DNA of 64,000 nucleotides from Burkholderia sp. Nafp2/4-1b (GTDB lineage Bacteria; Pseudomonadota; Gammaproteobacteria; Burkholderiales; Burkholderiaceae): the NCBI RefSeq assembly GCF_003635165.1, contig NZ_ML058619.1, forward strand, positions 124,001 through 188,000, written 5' to 3'. The position numbers and the translations under genes were made by a program. Of this stretch, positions 55,444 to 64,000 are shown in pieces. The notes beneath the pieces were generated by a model that saw only the letters and a program-made list of their open reading frames with translations, was not told where the DNA came from and did no database searches. Numbering within the stretch: position 1 is the first letter of the stretch; the number at the start of each line of letters is the position of its first letter.

Positions 55444-57722
55444 CGACTGACGTACCGATTGCCGAACTCGCGCGCGCCGCCGGGCTCGAGCCCGACTGGA
55501 TCGACTCCGGCGGCGTCGCGCAGCGCGTCAGCGACGACGCGCTCGTCGCGCTCGTCGATGCGCTCGGCTGGCCGTGCGGCACGCCGATCGAGCGGGTCGA
55601 CAGCCTGGCCGCGCTCGTCGATGCGAACGGCGCGACGCCACGGGTCGTCACCGGCGACGCCGGCGTACCGTTGACGCTGCCGCGCAGCGTCGCGCCGCCC
55701 GGTGCGCGCTTCCGGATTGCGCTCGAATCGGGCGACCACGTGGACGGGCGCGTGGCCGGCGCGGGCGAATACGGCACGGTGCCGCCGCTCACCGAGCCCG
55801 GCTATCACGCGCTCGACATCGGCGAGCAACGCGTCGGGCTCGCGATTGCACCGCCGCGCGCACGGCCGTTCGATGCCGGCGACGGCGCCCGGGAAACGGC
55901 GCGCCGCTGGGGTATCGCGGCCCAGCTCTACGGGCTGCGCCGCGCAGGCGACGACGGCGCGGGCGATTACACCGCACTCGCCGGCCTCGCCTCGCAAGCG
56001 GCGCGGCACGGCGCGCACGCGGTGGCGATCAGCCCGACGCATGCCGGCTATCCGGCACTGCCCGAGCACGACAGCCCGTATTCGCCGTCGTCGCGACGCT
56101 GGCACAACGTCGCGTATCTCGACAGCGATTCGGTGCCGGGCGCCGATATCGTGCGGCGAATGACCGGCGCGACGGCGGGCAGCGAAGCCGCGCCCGATAC
56201 GCCGCTGATCGACTGGCCGCACGTCCTGCCGCTGAAACTGCGACGCCTGCGTGCGTGCTTCGACGCATGGCGTGAGAACGGCGAGCCGTCGCGCGATGCG
56301 TTCGAGCAATTCCGCGCGGCAGGCGGTTCGGCGCTCGATGCCCATGCGCGTTTCGACGCGCTGCAGGCGTTCTGCATCGAGCATGGCATCGGGGCCGACT
56401 GGCGGCAATGGCCCGCGCAGTGGCGCATGCCGGCTTCCGCGGAGGTCGATGCGTTCGCGCAAGCGCACGCCGATACGATCGCGTTCCACACGTTCCTGCA
56501 ATGGTGCGCGGCCGATGCCCTCGGGTGCGCACAACAGGCGGCCCGCGATGCGGGGATGGCGATCGGCCTGATCGCCGATCTCGCGGTCGGCTCCGATCGC
56601 GCGGGCAGCGATGCATGGGCGCATGGCACGACGCTGTTGCGCGGCGTGTCGGTCGGTGCGCCGCCCGACCTGTTCAATGCGGAAGGCCAGGCGTGGGGCG
56701 TGACGACCTGGACACCCGCCGCGCTGCGCGCGAACGGCTTCACGCCGTTCGTCGACCTGCTGCGCGCGTCCTTCGCGCAGGCGGGCGGGATTCGCATCGA
56801 TCACGTGCTCGGTTTCGCGCGAATGTGGATCGTGCCGGAAGGCCGGTCGCCGCGCGACGGCGCGTACCTGCGCTATCCGATCGACGATCTCGTGCGGCTC
56901 GTTGCGCTCGAAGCGGCCCGGCATCGCGCGGTCGCGATCGGCGAGGATCTCGGCACGGTACCGGCCGGGTTTCGCGAGCGGCTCGGCGCGCAAGGCATCG
57001 CGGGGATGCGCGTGCTGTGGTTCGAGCGTGACGCGGACGGCGCGTTTCGGCAGCCGTCGGCGTGGGATCGCGACACGATCGCGATGACGTCGACGCACGA
57101 TCTGCCGACCGTGTCCGGCTGGTGGCGCGGCGTCGATCTCGAGTGGCGACGACGCGAAGACGTCGACCACGGCCGCGCGCGCAATACCTGTGGCGACGTC
57201 GGGTTGGCCGCGGCCGCACACGGCACGGACTGCGACGAACGCAACCGGCCGTGCCTGCGCGACGATGCCGGCGCCCCACGTGACACAGGTGACGCGGGTG
57301 ACATATCCGACCCGTCGCCGCCCGATCCCGATCTCGCCGACGCCGCATCTGCATCGACCAGCGCATCGCCCGCTCCATCGACTTCCGCCGATGCCGAACG
57401 CGAAACCGATCGTGCGGCGCTATGGCGCGCGTTGCAACACGCAGGCTGCGCGGCGAATAGCGAACCGATGCCCGCGGCCGATGCGCCGCCCGTCGACGCC
57501 GTCCTCGCTTACGTCGCGCGCAGCCCGTCGCCGCTCGCGATCGTGCCGCTCGAGGATCTGCTCGCGCTGGACGCGCAACCGAACCTGCCCGGCCCGCCGT
57601 GCGGCCACCCGAACTGGCTGCGCAGGCTGCCGCGCGCGGTCGACGCGCTGTTCGACGCCGACGTGCGCACCCGCATCGCGGCGATCGAAGCCGCGCGCCG
57701 CCAGCCGGAGGATGATGCATGA
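55440..57722 (+). CDS. malQ: 4-alpha-glucanotransferase with a low-complexity insert
   Basis: A 760-aa GH77 enzyme that reshuffles maltodextrins. Catalytic motifs are GIRIDHVLGFARMW (nucleophile region), AIGEDLGTVPAGF (acid/base) and MTSTHDLPTVSGWW. N-terminal linker domains occupy residues about 1-160. Residues about 580-655 are an unusual Asp/Ala/Ser/Pro-rich insert after GWWRGVDLEWR, where relatives have only a short loop before DRAALWRAL. At the DNA level GTGAC recurs every 9 bp at 57280, 57289 and 57298 within it. The ATG overlaps treZ and the stop overlaps treY. Confidence 0.93.
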   Translation: MTTDVPIAELARAAGLEPDWIDSGGVAQRVSDDALVALVDALGWPCGTPIERVDSLAALVDANGATPRVVTGDAGVPLTLPRSVAPPGARFRIALESGDHVDGRVAGAGEYGTVPPLTEPGYHALDIGEQRVGLAIAPPRARPFDAGDGARETARRWGIAAQLYGLRRAGDDGAGDYTALAGLASQAARHGAHAVAISPTHAGYPALPEHDSPYSPSSRRWHNVAYLDSDSVPGADIVRRMTGATAGSEAAPDTPLIDWPHVLPLKLRRLRACFDAWRENGEPSRDAFEQFRAAGGSALDAHARFDALQAFCIEHGIGADWRQWPAQWRMPASAEVDAFAQAHADTIAFHTFLQWCAADALGCAQQAARDAGMAIGLIADLAVGSDRAGSDAWAHGTTLLRGVSVGAPPDLFNAEGQAWGVTTWTPAALRANGFTPFVDLLRASFAQAGGIRIDHVLGFARMWIVPEGRSPRDGAYLRYPIDDLVRLVALEAARHRAVAIGEDLGTVPAGFRERLGAQGIAGMRVLWFERDADGAFRQPSAWDRDTIAMTSTHDLPTVSGWWRGVDLEWRRREDVDHGRARNTCGDVGLAAAAHGTDCDERNRPCLRDDAGAPRDTGDAGDISDPSPPDPDLADAASASTSASPAPSTSADAERETDRAALWRALQHAGCAANSEPMPAADAPPVDAVLAYVARSPSPLAIVPLEDLLALDAQPNLPGPPCGHPNWLRRLPRAVDALFDADVRTRIAAIEAARRQPEDDA

Positions 57723-60499
57723 CGCCGCGCGCCACGCTGCGCCTGCAACTGCACGCGGGCTTCACGTTCGACGACGCCGCGGCCCACGCCGACTATTACG
57801 CACGGCTCGGCGTGAGCCATTTGTACCTGTCGCCGATCACGACGGCCGAGCCCGGTTCGCTGCACGGCTACGACACCGTCGATCATCGCGCGATCAGCGC
57901 CGAACTCGGCGGCGAAGCCGGCTTCCGGCGCCTCGCCGATGCGCTGCAGGCACGCGGCCTCGGCGTGATCGTCGACATCGTGCCGAACCACATGGGCGTC
58001 GGCGGCATGTCGAACGGCTGGTGGAACGACGTGCTCGAATGGGGGCAGGCCAGCCCGTACGCCCGCTACTTCGACATCGACTGGCATCCGCCCGACCCGG
58101 CGCTCGACGGCAAGGTGCTGCTGCCGTGCCTCGGCGCGCCGTACGGCGACGCACTTGCGGCCGGCGACATCATGCTCGAAGCCGATCCGTCGACCGGGCG
58201 CTTCTTCATCGCGTGCCCGGGCAGGCGGCTGCCGGTCGCCGTCGCGACCTATGCGGAGATCCTGCGCACCGCGAACCGGGCCGACCTGAACGCGCTCGCC
58301 GAGCGTTTCGCCGCCGCGCCGGTGCGCGGCAGCACGCGCATCGCGGCCGCGCACGCGGCGCTGCGTGACTATGCCGCCGCGCAGGGCCCGCATGCGTTCG
58401 ACGCGGTATTGCGTGGTGCCGATCCGCGCCGCGCGCGCTCGCGCGCCTGCCTGCACCACCTGCTCGAACGCCAGCACTACCGGCTCGCGTGGTGGCGCAC
58501 GGCCGCCGACGAACTGAACTGGCGCCGCTTCTTCGACATCGCGACGCTCGCGGCCGTGCGGGTCGAGGACGATGCGGTGTTCGACGCAGTACATGCGCTG
58601 CCGCTGTCGCTGCATGCGGCCGGCTACGTCGACGGCTTGCGCGTCGATCACGTCGACGGCCTCGCCGATCCGCGTGCGTACTGCCGGCGCCTGCATGCGC
58701 GGCTCGCGGCGCAGCGCGACGAGCGGCCGTATATCGTCGTCGAGAAGATCCTCGCGCCGGGCGAGACGCTGCGCGAGGACTGGCGCGTCGACGGCACGAC
58801 CGGCTACGACTTCATGAACGACGTGGCCGCGCTGCTGCACGATCCGGCCGGCGCCGAACCGCTCGCCGCCCACTGGGCCGCCGTGTCGGGATCGGCGCGC
58901 TCGTTCGCGCAGGAAGCGGTGGCCGGCAAGCGGCGTGTACTGAAGCGGCAACTTGCCGGCGAGCACGAGCGCGTCGCACGGGCGCTGCACCGCATCGCAC
59001 GCGCGGCGCCCGCGACGCGCGACATCAGCCGGATTGCGATCCACCGCGTGCTGGGCGAACTCGCCGTGCATTTGCCGGTGTATCGAATGTATCCCGCACA
59101 CGGCGACGAGCCGGGTGGCGCCGATCGTCGCGTGCTCCAGCATGCGTACGACGCCGCGTGCGCCGCGATCGATCCGTCCGAACGCTACGCGCTCGATCGC
59201 GTCGCGGGCTGGCTCGGGCTGCCCGGGCTCGGCACGCGCGTGCCGCGCGCCGATGCCGCCGCGCTGCTGGCGGCGCGCGTCGCATTCGCGCAGCTGAGCG
59301 CACCGCTCGCCGCGAAGGGCGTCGAGGATACGGCCAACTATCGCTACGGACGGCTGCTCTCGCGCAACGAGGTGGGCGCCGACGCGGGCGATTTCAGCCT
59401 GTCGCGCGGCGCGTTCCATGCGCGCAACCGGCGCCGCGCGCGCACCGTCCCGCATACGCTCGTCGCGACCGCGACGCACGATCACAAGCGCGGCGAGGAT
59501 GCCCGCGCGCGGCTCGCGGTGCTCAGCGAAGTGCCGGACTTGTGGCGCGCGGTGTCGCTCGACTGGTCGGCGCTGAACCAGCCGCATCGCGGCGGCGCGC
59601 ATCGCGATCTCGCGTGGACGCCCGGGCCGGCCGCGGAAGCGATGCTGTACCAGACGCTCGTCGGCTGCTGGCCGCCGGCGCTTGCGCCGGACGATGCGGC
59701 CGGACTCGCGGCGCTCGCGGAACGCGTGATGCGCTGGCAGACCAAGGCGCTGCGCGAGGCGAAACAGCAGACGGACTGGCTCGCGCCCGACGCGGACTAC
59801 GAGCGCGCGTGCGAGCAGTTCGTCCGCGCGATCCTGACGCCGCATGGTGCCGGCGATTTCGTGCATCGACTGCACGCGTTCGTCGCGCGGATCGCGCCGG
59901 CCGGCGTCGTCAACGGTCTCGCGCAGGCCGCGCTGCGGATGGCGTCGCCGGGCGTGCCCGACCTGTATCAAGGTACCGAGCTATGGGATCACTCGCTCGT
60001 CGATCCGGACAACCGGCGCGACGTGCCGTTCGCGACGCTCGCAAGCGAGCGGGTCGACGAGCCGGTCGCCGCGTATTTGCGGGACTGGGCCGATGCGCGT
60101 GTGAAGCGCGCGCTCGTCGAGCGGATGCTCGCGCTGCGGGCGCGCTGGCCGACGACGTTCGCGGATGGCCCGTATGTCCCGCTGCGCGTGCGCGGCAAGC
60201 TCGGGCGGCATGCGGTGGCGTTCGCGCGGCACGATGAAGCGGCGACGGTCGTGGTCATCGTGACGCGGCTCGCGTGCCGGCTGCTCGGCGAAGCGCCGGG
60301 ATTGCCGTGCGTCGCGCCTGACGAATGGGGTGATACCGCCGTCGTGCTGCCGCGCGGCGCCGGCGCGCGGTGGCGTGACGGGCTGAACGGCGGAAGCGAA
60401 GTCGATGCGGCCGACGGCACGCTGAGGCTCGATCGATGTCTGGCTGCATTGCCGGTTGCGGTGCTGGCGGCAGTCGATCCGAGCCGGCCGCAATCGTAA
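57719..60499 (+). CDS. treY: Maltooligosyltrehalose synthase
   Basis: A 926-aa GH13 enzyme that turns the reducing end of maltodextrins into trehalose linkage. Visible blocks are SHLYLSPITTAEPGSLHGYD, IVDIVPNHMGVG, GLRVDHVDGLADP (nucleophile), YIVVEKILAPGE (acid/base), GVEDTANYRYGRLLSRNEVG, THDHKRGEDARARL and VPDLYQGTELWDHSL. Order and length fit TreY. It is the last gene of the operon and, with TreZ, closes the route from glucan back to trehalose. The ATG overlaps the malQ stop. Confidence 0.97.
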   Translation: MTPRATLRLQLHAGFTFDDAAAHADYYARLGVSHLYLSPITTAEPGSLHGYDTVDHRAISAELGGEAGFRRLADALQARGLGVIVDIVPNHMGVGGMSNGWWNDVLEWGQASPYARYFDIDWHPPDPALDGKVLLPCLGAPYGDALAAGDIMLEADPSTGRFFIACPGRRLPVAVATYAEILRTANRADLNALAERFAAAPVRGSTRIAAAHAALRDYAAAQGPHAFDAVLRGADPRRARSRACLHHLLERQHYRLAWWRTAADELNWRRFFDIATLAAVRVEDDAVFDAVHALPLSLHAAGYVDGLRVDHVDGLADPRAYCRRLHARLAAQRDERPYIVVEKILAPGETLREDWRVDGTTGYDFMNDVAALLHDPAGAEPLAAHWAAVSGSARSFAQEAVAGKRRVLKRQLAGEHERVARALHRIARAAPATRDISRIAIHRVLGELAVHLPVYRMYPAHGDEPGGADRRVLQHAYDAACAAIDPSERYALDRVAGWLGLPGLGTRVPRADAAALLAARVAFAQLSAPLAAKGVEDTANYRYGRLLSRNEVGADAGDFSLSRGAFHARNRRRARTVPHTLVATATHDHKRGEDARARLAVLSEVPDLWRAVSLDWSALNQPHRGGAHRDLAWTPGPAAEAMLYQTLVGCWPPALAPDDAAGLAALAERVMRWQTKALREAKQQTDWLAPDADYERACEQFVRAILTPHGAGDFVHRLHAFVARIAPAGVVNGLAQAALRMASPGVPDLYQGTELWDHSLVDPDNRRDVPFATLASERVDEPVAAYLRDWADARVKRALVERMLALRARWPTTFADGPYVPLRVRGKLGRHAVAFARHDEAATVVVIVTRLACRLLGEAPGLPCVAPDEWGDTAVVLPRGAGARWRDGLNGGSEVDAADGTLRLDRCLAALPVAVLAAVDPSRPQS

Positions 60500-60874
60500 T
60501 CGACTCCATTCGGATCAGCGCCGCGACTTTTGCTCGAGCCACCGATCACAGCATGATGGTTTTAAAAGATTTCGTGTCTTTTTTCAATCTCGCCAACGAC
60601 ACAGCGACGGTAGCCCCATTCTTCTTTATTGAAGCGCGACTTCTTTAAAATGCACGGCGATCGTCCCGGCATGCGCTGATTTTCCGGAAAGCGTGACGCA
60701 TGCGATCGCCCCGCCCGCGCGAAATGGCGGCATCGCTCACCCGCGAACGCAATTAGACGACGATATCCATCCGTTTTGCCCGGCGACCTGAATGTGCTTT
60801 CAAGTCTTTCAGCTTTCTACACGCGTCGGGTCGAAAGAGCTATCATGTGCGAGTCCAACCTCAAGGCTGAAAAC
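60500..60874. other. AT-rich intergenic region upstream of the H-NS-like gene
   Basis: This 375-bp stretch is much richer in A/T than its surroundings. A weak hairpin AAAAGA-N7-TCTTTT followed by T residues at 60564-60585 may end the treY transcript. AT-rich tracts at 60560-60652 probably hold the promoter of the H-NS-like gene and could bind its product. I found no gene in it. Confidence 0.4.
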
Positions 60875-61177
60875 ATGGCGACCTACAAGGAATTGAAAGC
60901 ACAAATGGATGCACTGGCCGAGAAAGCCGAAGCAGCGCGCATTGCCGAATTCCAAGCCGTCGTGGACGACATCCGCGCCAAGATTGCGGAATACGGCATT
61001 ACGGAAAAGGATATTTTCGGCACTCGCCGGGGCCGGCCGGCCAAGCAACAAGCGAAGGCGCCGACAGAAGCCAAGTATCGCGACCCGAAGACGGGCGCGA
61101 CCTGGTCGGGCCGCGGCCGTGCGCCCGCATGGATCAAGGACGCCAAGAATCGCAATCGATTCCTGATTCAGGACTGA
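60875..61177 (+). CDS. H-NS-family nucleoid protein (Bv3F/BpH3 type)
   Basis: A 100-aa DNA-binding protein. The N-terminal half is a coiled coil for oligomerisation (KELKAQMDALAEKAEAARIA). The linker has an AT-hook-like RRGRPAK, and the C-terminal H-NS core motif is YRDPKTGATWSGRGRAPAWI. It silences AT-rich, often foreign DNA. The start is MATYKEL, as in other Burkholderia members; an upstream in-frame ATG at 60845 (MCESNL) would add 10 residues. It is a single-gene unit with its own terminator. Confidence 0.95.
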   Translation: MATYKELKAQMDALAEKAEAARIAEFQAVVDDIRAKIAEYGITEKDIFGTRRGRPAKQQAKAPTEAKYRDPKTGATWSGRGRAPAWIKDAKNRNRFLIQD

Positions 61178-61200
61178 GCCCGGCGCGCGTGACTTGAACG

Positions 61201-61226
61201 GCTGCGGAGCGCCCACTCTCCGCAGC
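61201..61226 (+). terminator. Stem-loop downstream of the H-NS-like gene
   Basis: GCTGCGGAG-CGCCCACT-CTCCGCAGC gives a perfect 9-bp stem with an 8-nt loop, 23 bp after the stop. No T-run follows, so it is likely an mRNA 3' structure upstream of the intrinsic terminator at 61291. Confidence 0.45.
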
Positions 61227-61290
61227 GCGCTCGACGCCCGAAAAGCAGGATCGACGGCACCTCGAATCGTCGATCCTCTGCCACCTTGCG

Positions 61291-61316
61291 CCGGATCGCG
61301 ACGATCCGGTTTATTT
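61291..61316 (+). terminator. Intrinsic terminator of the H-NS-like gene
   Basis: CCGGATCG-CGA-CGATCCGG has an 8-bp perfect stem and 3-nt loop, followed directly by TTTATTT. It lies 113 bp after the stop codon. Confidence 0.75.
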
Positions 61317-61466
61317 CGACAGCGTCAGCAAGAATGCACTCGCCGCGCCTCGCGACCGTGAAGGGGTGACCGGCAACAGTTTGGCCTGGTGCACAGACGA
61401 ATAGCGGTCATCGCCCTTCACCGCGCCCGGTAAGCCGGCGCGACCGCTCCACGGCATTCGAATGCC

Positions 61467-63893
61467 TTACTGTGTGATGGTGCCTGCCGACGCGAGACTT
61501 CTCGACGAGTTGCCGACATAGACCGTCGTCGCGCCGGTGGCGGGCGACCATTGCTGCAGGTCCTTGTCCCAGGTGCTCAACGGATGGTTGTTCGCGTTCG
61601 GATTCACGTTGACCGTGACGGCCTGCGACGCACCCGGATTCAGGAACACCTTCTGGAACCCGACCAGCCGCTTCGGCGGCTCACCCGACGACGACGGCAA
61701 CGCGACGTACACCTGCACGACTTCCGCCCCTGCAACCTTGCCTGTATTGGCGACCGTGGCAGTGACGTTGTACGTGCCGTTGCTTCCCGACGAAACCGCG
61801 GCGTTCTGAATCGTGAAGGTCGTGTACGACAGCCCGAACCCGAATTCGAACGCAGGGCTCTTGCTCATCGCGTCGTACCAGCGATAGCCCATGTTGAGCC
61901 CTTCGGTGTAGGTGACGGTCGGTACACCGTTGACGGAGACGCCCGGATACTGCGCGGCACTGATCGAATCCATGAAGCCCTGGCCGACCTGCGGGAACGT
62001 CACCGGCAATTTCCCGGACGGATTCGTCACGCCGAACAGCAGGTCGGCGACGATATGCCCGTCCTCCTGCCCCGGAAACCACGCTTCGAGTATCGCGGCC
62101 GGCGCGGACGCACCGCCTTTGAGCAGCGTCGCGTCGAGCGCCTCGACCGCGTTGTCCTTGAGCACCAGCACGGTCTTCGGGTTCGCGGCCACCACGCTCT
62201 GGATCATCGCGAGCGTATTGCTGCTCCTGACGGTGCTGGTCGTCGTCAGCGCGCTGGCCTTCGGTCCGTACCAGTCGAGCGTGTTGAGATACTTGCCGGC
62301 GTCGAGACTCAGGCCGGTTGCATCGACGAACGTCGTCTGATCGGCGCCCTCTTCCGAAATCGATCCGGCCATCACCACGACCGCATCGGCGCTGCCGATC
62401 AACGACTGGGCCGCTGCAAACGTCGCTGCACTGCCGTCGATCGTCGCGTTCGCGTTCGCGTCGTCGACGAGCACGAGATGAACCTTTGCCGTCGTATTGC
62501 CGAGATTCGCGAGCACGTCCCGCATCCCTTGCAGCGGCGAAACGGTGTAGAGCGCGACTACATCCGAACTCCCGCCGCCGGACCCCATCGGGTTGCCGAC
62601 ACTGCTGCCGCCGGCCACTGCTTGCTGCGCGAACACCTGCGATGCCTTCCCGACGATCACGACGTTCTGCACGGCCTTGCTCAACGGCAGCGTGCCGTCA
62701 TTCTGCAGCAGCACCGCGGATTGCTCGCCGATCGCTTTCGCCGCGGCGCCGTCAGCCACCGTATCGATCGGGGTTTGAACCAGCGGGCGGTCGAAGATGC
62801 CGGCCTTGAACATCTGCGTATAGCGGCGCGGGATCGCCGTGTCGATATCCGACGTCTTGAGCGCGCCGGCCGCAAGCGCGGCGTTCAGCTTGTCGGCGGT
62901 CCACCACGTCGCGACACCCGGGATGATCACGCCCGGCATTTCGTTGTCGAGCCCCGCGAGCATCGTCCCGGCGGTGCTGTGCGCGGCGAAGAAGTCCGAC
63001 TGCACGTAGCCGCCGAAACCCCATTGCCCGCGCAGCACGTCGGTCAGGACGTGCCGGTTCTCGCACATCGAGAAGCCGTTGACGGAGTTGTACGAGCACA
63101 TGACGGCGCCGACTTGCCCATCCTTCACGGCCATCTCGAACGGCAGCATGTACAGCTCGTGCAGCGTGCGGTCGTCGACGTTTTCCGAGATGGTCATCCG
63201 GTTCGTTTCCTGCTCGTTCGCGACGAGATGCTTCGCCATCGCGATCATCCCGTGCGACTGCACGGCCTGGATTTCAGCGACGCCCATCGTGCCGGTCAGA
63301 TACGGGTCCTCGCCCATGTATTCGAAATTCCGGCCGCCGACCGGCAGCCGGGCCAGGTTCATGCCCGGCGCTTCGAACACATGCAGCGCGAGGTTCGCGC
63401 CTTCCTTGCCGATCACGTCGCCGAATTGCGTCGCCACCGCGTGATCGAACGATGCTGCCACCGCGATCGCGGACGGCAGCGCGGTGGCTTTCGCCGACGC
63501 AGCACTCGTCAACGCCGCCGCGCCGCTCGACGCCGATCCGGCGGGAACGCAGTCGTTCTGGCCGATGCCGACCGGGCCGTTCGTGATGCGAAGCGTGGGG
63601 ATATGGTATTTCGGCAGCCCGGGAATGTGACGCGCGCCGAAGCACTGCGGAAGCTCGGCGACCACGCCGGGGGCGCCGACGAGTTGCTCTTCCTTGTCGG
63701 GGAGTGCCATTGCCGCGACGAGCAACGCCGCGCGCCGCTCGGGCTTCAACGACGTGTCCATCCACGGCGACGCACTGCCGGACGAGGTTGGCGACGATGC
63801 CGTCGAGTTGGCGTCGCTGCCGCCGCATCCGCTCAGCAGCACGGTGAGTCCCGCTGCGACACAGATCCCTGACTTCCTGATCGAATTTCCCAT
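61467..63893 (-). CDS. Lipoprotein glycoside hydrolase family 3 (beta-glucosidase-like)
   Basis: An 808-aa exported enzyme. The N-terminus is a lipoprotein signal ending in the lipobox LLSGCGGS, so it should be membrane-anchored. The GH3 N-domain has GPVGIGQND, APGMNLARLPVGGRNFEYMGEDP, AKHLVANEQETNR and the nucleophile region YVQSDFFAAHST, with Phe instead of the usual Trp after the Asp. The GH3 C-domain follows (SAVLLQNDGTLPL, ILEAWFPGQEDGHIVADLLFG, FEFGFGLSYTTF), and a fibronectin-III-like domain ends the protein. It probably removes glucosyl units from beta-glucosides outside the inner membrane. AGGAGGAG precedes the ATG. Confidence 0.93.
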   Translation of the reverse strand: MGNSIRKSGICVAAGLTVLLSGCGGSDANSTASSPTSSGSASPWMDTSLKPERRAALLVAAMALPDKEEQLVGAPGVVAELPQCFGARHIPGLPKYHIPTLRITNGPVGIGQNDCVPAGSASSGAAALTSAASAKATALPSAIAVAASFDHAVATQFGDVIGKEGANLALHVFEAPGMNLARLPVGGRNFEYMGEDPYLTGTMGVAEIQAVQSHGMIAMAKHLVANEQETNRMTISENVDDRTLHELYMLPFEMAVKDGQVGAVMCSYNSVNGFSMCENRHVLTDVLRGQWGFGGYVQSDFFAAHSTAGTMLAGLDNEMPGVIIPGVATWWTADKLNAALAAGALKTSDIDTAIPRRYTQMFKAGIFDRPLVQTPIDTVADGAAAKAIGEQSAVLLQNDGTLPLSKAVQNVVIVGKASQVFAQQAVAGGSSVGNPMGSGGGSSDVVALYTVSPLQGMRDVLANLGNTTAKVHLVLVDDANANATIDGSAATFAAAQSLIGSADAVVVMAGSISEEGADQTTFVDATGLSLDAGKYLNTLDWYGPKASALTTTSTVRSSNTLAMIQSVVAANPKTVLVLKDNAVEALDATLLKGGASAPAAILEAWFPGQEDGHIVADLLFGVTNPSGKLPVTFPQVGQGFMDSISAAQYPGVSVNGVPTVTYTEGLNMGYRWYDAMSKSPAFEFGFGLSYTTFTIQNAAVSSGSNGTYNVTATVANTGKVAGAEVVQVYVALPSSSGEPPKRLVGFQKVFLNPGASQAVTVNVNPNANNHPLSTWDKDLQQWSPATGATTVYVGNSSRSLASAGTITQ

Positions 63894-64000
63894 GTCCGCT
63901 CCTCCTGTGTCCCGGTAGGCGATGTTCCGGCTTCGCCTTGATTGATGTTCTGTAGTACTTATTCATTGTGAAAAACGCTTGCCCGTGCCGACGAGCTGCC

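Noticed and set aside
57509..59971. Open frame of 820 codons on the minus strand across treY
   Set aside because: It mirrors the GC-rich third positions of treY; no recognisable domain.
60476..60516. GATCCGA ... TCGGATC inverted repeat at the end of treY
   Set aside because: The 27-nt loop is long and no T-run follows, so it is not a convincing terminator.

Overview
The window is high-GC proteobacterial DNA that reads as Burkholderia, most likely the B. cepacia complex. The evidence is codon use, a catBCA-benABCD operon, a proteobacterial-style long GlgE, a TreS-maltokinase fusion, an H-NS-like protein with an AT-hook-like linker, and dense LysR, TetR, MocR and HxlR regulators beside small catabolic cassettes. 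The gene content resembles a secondary chromosome, but replicon and species are inferred. I found no rRNA, tRNA, CRISPR array, intact insertion sequence or replication origin.

Layout. 1-3.4 kb: the 3' part of an RND efflux permease and an SDR. 3.4-8.3 kb: accessory regulators and enzymes (a tannase fossil, LysR, an NmrA-like reductase with a divergent TetR, then HxlR, a SnoaL-like protein and an alpha/beta hydrolase). 8.4-14.4 kb: an aromatic or organic acid module (acyl-CoA ligase, nitroreductase, AAHS-type MFS importer, TetR, Crp/Fnr-type regulator). 14.5-21.4 kb: one minus-strand operon catB-catC-catA-benA-benB-benC-benD-ridA, which takes benzoate through catechol to the beta-ketoadipate pathway. 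A LysR-type box (ATAC-N7-GTAT) lies about 66 bp upstream of the predicted catB start site, but no LysR gene adjoins it.

21.8-26.7 kb: a winged-helix/NB-ARC regulator split by an in-frame amber codon, a dienelactone-hydrolase-family protein and a Tat-exported alpha/beta hydrolase. 26.9-33 kb: a MocR regulator divergent from a TauE/SafE permease, then a LysR divergent from a YfcC-type carrier and an M20 amidohydrolase. 33-37.5 kb: a LysR/SDR pair, an MFS sugar-efflux-type permease, a HAD phosphatase, a small hypothetical protein and an sdhB fossil.

37.7-42.2 kb: a tightly coupled run of MgtC-like protein, 112-aa protein, phospholipase D/VTT fusion and EEP phosphatase, followed by a DUF2591-like protein. 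42.4-60.5 kb: a seven-gene operon glgE, treS-mak, glgB, glgX, treZ, malQ, treY. Together these form a closed cycle between trehalose, maltose-1-phosphate and branched alpha-glucan. 60.9-63.9 kb: an H-NS-like protein with a clear terminator, and a lipoprotein GH3 glycosidase on the opposite strand.

Starts were chosen from ribosome-binding sites, gene overlaps and family length. Function calls rest on motifs read by eye; no database search was possible.
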